Origin: Neocallimastix lanati (nom. inval.)
Lineage: Eukaryota; Neocallimastigomycota; Neocallimastigomycetes; Neocallimastigales; Neocallimastigaceae
Assembly (NCBI GenBank): GCA_016946835.1
Contig: JACVTC010000073.1
Span: 895,001-944,218, forward strand
Direction: 5' to 3'
DNA: 49,218 nt
The notes below the pieces were generated by a model. The model made no database searches, was not told the origin of the DNA, and saw only the letters and a list, made by a program, of their open reading frames with translations. Positions 45,750 through 49,218 of this stretch are shown one piece after another. A program made the position numbers and the translations under genes. Each line of letters opens with the position of its first letter. Position 1 is the first letter of the stretch.

Positions 45750-46511
45750 GCCTACTCAATAATGAAAATATAATATTTAGAAATTAATAATTCAATTATT
45801 ATATATATTGTTTCTTTTTCTTCTTTTTCTTGCTATTTCTTATTTATTATTTTAAGGAAGTAAAAAGTTCATAAAAGTAGTATCAATATTAAATTTTTTT
45901 ATTTATCATTTCTATTTAATTATTAATAATAGAAGAATATTAATGTTTTTCATGGTTTTACTATTTTCATAAGCAAGCAATAATTTTATAGAGTTCTATA
46001 ATAAAAAATAAAATAAAAAATAAAGAATAAATAATTAAAAGCTATTTAAAAAAAAGATGAAAATAAAAAACAAAAAACAAAAATAAAATAAAAAAAAAAT
46101 TTTTTTAAATTTAAATTTTAAGGAATTTTTTTTCTTTTCAATGATTGAATTAAATATATTATTATATATGACTCTTATATGAATACAATATATTGAAATC
46201 GACTGTACAGTAAAAATTAAATCAATTGAAAATATTATTATAATAAAATAGAAATAAAAAAAAAGGACTAATATTTAATATATTTTCCATATATTTTCAT
46301 TACAGTTTAATTTATTGGCAATCCTTAAATTTCTTTTAAATTTTAAAAATTATACTCAACTAATATATTGTAATGTATTATTTAATATATATTAAAAATC
46401 TATTTGCTCTTTGCTTTTTAAGGAAATTTTAAAAAAAAGTACCAATATAAATTTAATATATTCTATATTCTAGAGTTGATATAGAATATAATTTAGTAAC
46501 ACATAATATGA

Positions 46512-46547
<36 letters not shown>

Positions 46548-46556
46548 AAATAATAA

Positions 46557-46627
<71 letters not shown>

Positions 46628-46800
46628 AAATAAATAGTATAACTAAAGTATCTAAACTATAGTATCAATAATAATAATAATAATAATAGAAGATATTTAA
46701 TAATAATAATAATAATAATAATAAAAGGCTCAAAAAATATAAAATATTTAAATTTTCTAATAATTATTATTGTAGTTTTTTAAAACTTTTTCTTTCTATT
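44399..46800. other. A/T-rich spacer
   Basis: Contains AAT and AATAAAT arrays (about 45420-45600 and 45685-45750) and an AAAT array (46509-46637). No coding sequence was recognised. The last bases form a pyrimidine-rich acceptor-like tract. Confidence 0.55.
46509..46637. repeat. (AAAT)n array
   Basis: Tetranucleotide run with a few AAT interruptions. Similar arrays lie at 12478-12520, 31098-31161 and 34749-34826. Confidence 0.85.
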
Positions 46801-48420
46801 CCTTTTATTTACTAGGGTTGTTGGTCATCCTAAGAAATATTGCAATTTTTTTTTTTTTTTTTGTTTGTTGGTTGATAGTTTAATATACACATAAATGGAG
46901 ATTTATTATTATTATTATTATTATTTAATTAAATAAATAAATAAGTAGATAAATAAATTAGCTAATTATATATCAGATGTTTAAATATTAATATTTATTT
47001 TCAAATTTATACAAATATATATAAATATAAATTTAAATATATATTTATATGATATTTTTATAAAATAAAAATTAAAATGAAGAGATATTAGATATACTTA
47101 TAATGAAAACAAATATGAAAAAAAAAAAAAATATATATAATTAATAATTTAGTTGATTAATAAGAAGTATTAATTAATTAAAATGGTAAACTATGGCCAG
47201 CGGATCTATCATATTACACAGGTATGATATGTAAAAATTTTAAAGTAAAATAATTTTAAAAGTCATTATCATAAGTGATTGAATAAAGATAAATCAATAA
47301 TCATATTTGATAATCGATTAATAATCGATTAATAAATTATTCATTATTATAATTAGTATTACTAAATTTAAATGCAAAAAATAAAGTAATGATAATAATG
47401 ACCCTGAACGACATGTGATGAATGCAAAAAAAAAAAGTTTTTATTTTTTTAAAATATATAATTAATCTTTAAAAAAATATATATATATATATATTATTTA
47501 TTGTTATTATTATTTAAATATCATATTAAAAATTTAAATATTATCATTTTTTTTCTTTTGTTTAAGTATATATCAATGGCAGTTAATTTTTATCTGATAT
47601 TTTGAATTTATTTAATTAGATATTGATATGGCTTTTGTCTTAAAATAATAATAACTACAAACTGTCAATTTTAATTTAAATTAAATTTATAAAAATACGG
47701 ATTTAAAAAAAAAAAATAAAAAAATAAAAAAGATTTCTAAATTGCTGAAAAAAAATTTTGTTAATTAGTAATGAACATATTTATATAAATGTATTTATTA
47801 AATAATGAATATATAATTTTTAAATATACTAAGGAAATATAAACTTTTAATATAATCATTATTAAACTTTTTCTTGTATTTTTATTATTATTAATTTAAT
47901 ATTATTACATAAATAATTTTGTTTTCTATCATATGTTGCACTATAGATTACAATCGTCCAACAAAATCTCAATATCATATAAAAAAAGTAAAAAATGTTA
48001 AAAACATAAATATATATATATATATATATAATTAAGAAAATAACAAAATATAAAAAATAATAAAATAAAATAAAATAAAATAAACTAAAAAATTCAAAAT
48101 AAAATTTTAAACTTATTTAAATTTTTTATATTTGATTCCATAGTTTATTTTCCTATGATAATACCTTTACAAATGCATATTCTGTAAATATTTTATATAT
48201 ACGACATAAAAGATTGATGTTTAAAATTTTCATTAATCATTAAAGTTTGATTTATAATGATTATTATTTTTAATATATATAGGATAACCTTTAATATAAA
48301 TCTTTTAATTTTATATGAAATTTATCAAATTTTATAAGTAAAAAGCTATAATTATTTCATTGTTGTAATTTTGTTGAAATAGTTATTAATATTATATAAA
48401 TATATTTATATATATTAGAT
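46801..48420 (+). other. Candidate short exons of an unrecognised plus-strand gene
   Basis: Several GC-richer words carry splice-like borders. A strong acceptor (CTTTTATTTACTAG) precedes 46816, which reads VVGHPKKYCNF. An ATG-containing island at 47183-47221 ends at GTATGA; in one frame it reads MASGSIILH (from 47194), in another MVNYGQRIYHITQ (from 47183). An AG at 47385 precedes a frame reading NDNNDPERHVMNA that joins the first of those in phase. An AG at 47946 precedes DYNRPTKSQYHIKK. No domain was recognised and no complete model could be built. Intergenic chance matches are possible. Confidence 0.25.
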
Positions 48421-48544
48421 ATATATTTTTTTTTTTGTTTTGTGGATTAAAATTGAATATACTTCCAAATTATTCCTAAATAATTAGAATAAGAATAAAG
48501 AAAATAATATATAATATATAATAAATAATTAAATAATAAATAAA

Positions 48545-48990
48545 TATATATATAATAAAATAATAAATAATAAATAATAAATAATAAATAATAAATAATA
48601 AATAATAAATAATAAATAATAAATAATAAATAATAAATAATAAATAATAAATAATAAATAATATAAATAATAAATAATAAAAAATAAATAATAAAAAATA
48701 ATAAATAATAATAATAAATAATAAATAATAAATAATAAATAATAAATAATAAATAAATAATAATAAATAATAAATAATAAATAATAAATAATAAATAATA
48801 AATAATAAATAATAAATAATAAATAATAAATAATAAATAATAAATAAATAATAATAAAATAATAAATAATAAATAATAAATAATAAATAATAAATAATAA
48901 ATAATAAATAATAAATAATAAATAATAAATAAATAATAAATAAATAATAAATAATAAATAATAATTAATAATAATAAATAATAAATTATT
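48545..48990. repeat. Satellite with 7-bp period (AATAAAT)n
   Basis: About 440 bp of AATAAAT units with occasional short variants. The long minus-strand frame here (Y/L/I with a seven-residue period) simply reflects the 7-bp unit and is not a gene. Confidence 0.92.
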
Positions 48991-49218
48991 AATATTTTCA
49001 TGATCATTAAATATATAATTATAATATAGTGAAAATTTTAATTTATAAATAATGTCTCCAAGAAAGATTCAACTATTTTTATAGAACATTCAATAAATTA
49101 CAATTAATATATAATTTAAGATTAATAATCTATATAAATGTCTATTTACATGTAATACTTAATTCAAAAAACTTGTATTTTAATTAGTAAATAAAGAAAT
49201 CTTTGAATTAATAATATT

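Noticed and set aside
48447-49007. 186-codon minus-strand ORF rich in Y, L and I
   Set aside because: The seven-residue periodicity is exactly that of the 7-bp satellite; it has no coding composition.

Overview
This is very AT-rich eukaryotic DNA. It carries intron-bearing genes, asparagine- and lysine-rich proteins, long A/T homopolymers and long ATT, AAAT and TTTTTA microsatellites. The conserved genes (a PRRC2/BAT2-type protein, FAM72, LRRC40, CTF18 and a CBM21 glycogen-targeting PP1 subunit) point to an opisthokont-type lineage. Composition, short spliceosomal introns and long repeat-filled spacers best fit an anaerobic gut fungus (Neocallimastigomycota). A dictyostelid-like AT-rich protist is a weaker alternative. 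The assignment is inferred from style and gene content; no marker gene was searched.

Layout. 1-4790 (-): a six-exon PRRC2-like gene running off the left edge. 4791-7150: spacer with an imperfect direct repeat. 7151-9700 (+): a lysine/asparagine-rich coiled-coil protein, followed to about 10620 by frameshifted coding-like debris. 13080-14237 (+): a four-exon FAM72 homologue. 14238-15566: minisatellite and a TTTTTA hexanucleotide array. 15567-18579 (-): a six-exon LRRC40 homologue. 18580-19417: divergent promoter region. 19418-25936 (+): a 17-exon CTF18 homologue, complete to its conserved C-terminus. 25937-38336: a 12.4 kb gene desert with two large foldback (inverted-repeat) structures, one built from TTGGCGAAAT-type motifs around a 379 bp ATT array. 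38337-41615 (+): a single-exon glycogen-targeting PP1 regulatory subunit. 41616-49218: low-complexity DNA with a few GC-richer islands that may be short exons or an RNA gene, a 73-codon minus-strand ORF, and a 7-bp-period satellite near the right edge.

The genes do not form a pathway cluster. CTF18 (cohesion/PCNA loading) and FAM72 (in mammals an inhibitor of uracil-DNA glycosylase) both relate to replicating or repaired DNA, but their proximity is probably chance. I traced exon-intron structures by reading-frame continuity, GT/AG borders and family similarity. Every listed junction keeps phase. No rRNA, tRNA or CRISPR was recognised.

The most unusual features are microsatellites ending almost at 3' splice sites in several unrelated genes, the two foldback elements in the desert, the decayed tail of the coiled-coil gene, and the GC-richer islands at 42.7-43.2 kb.
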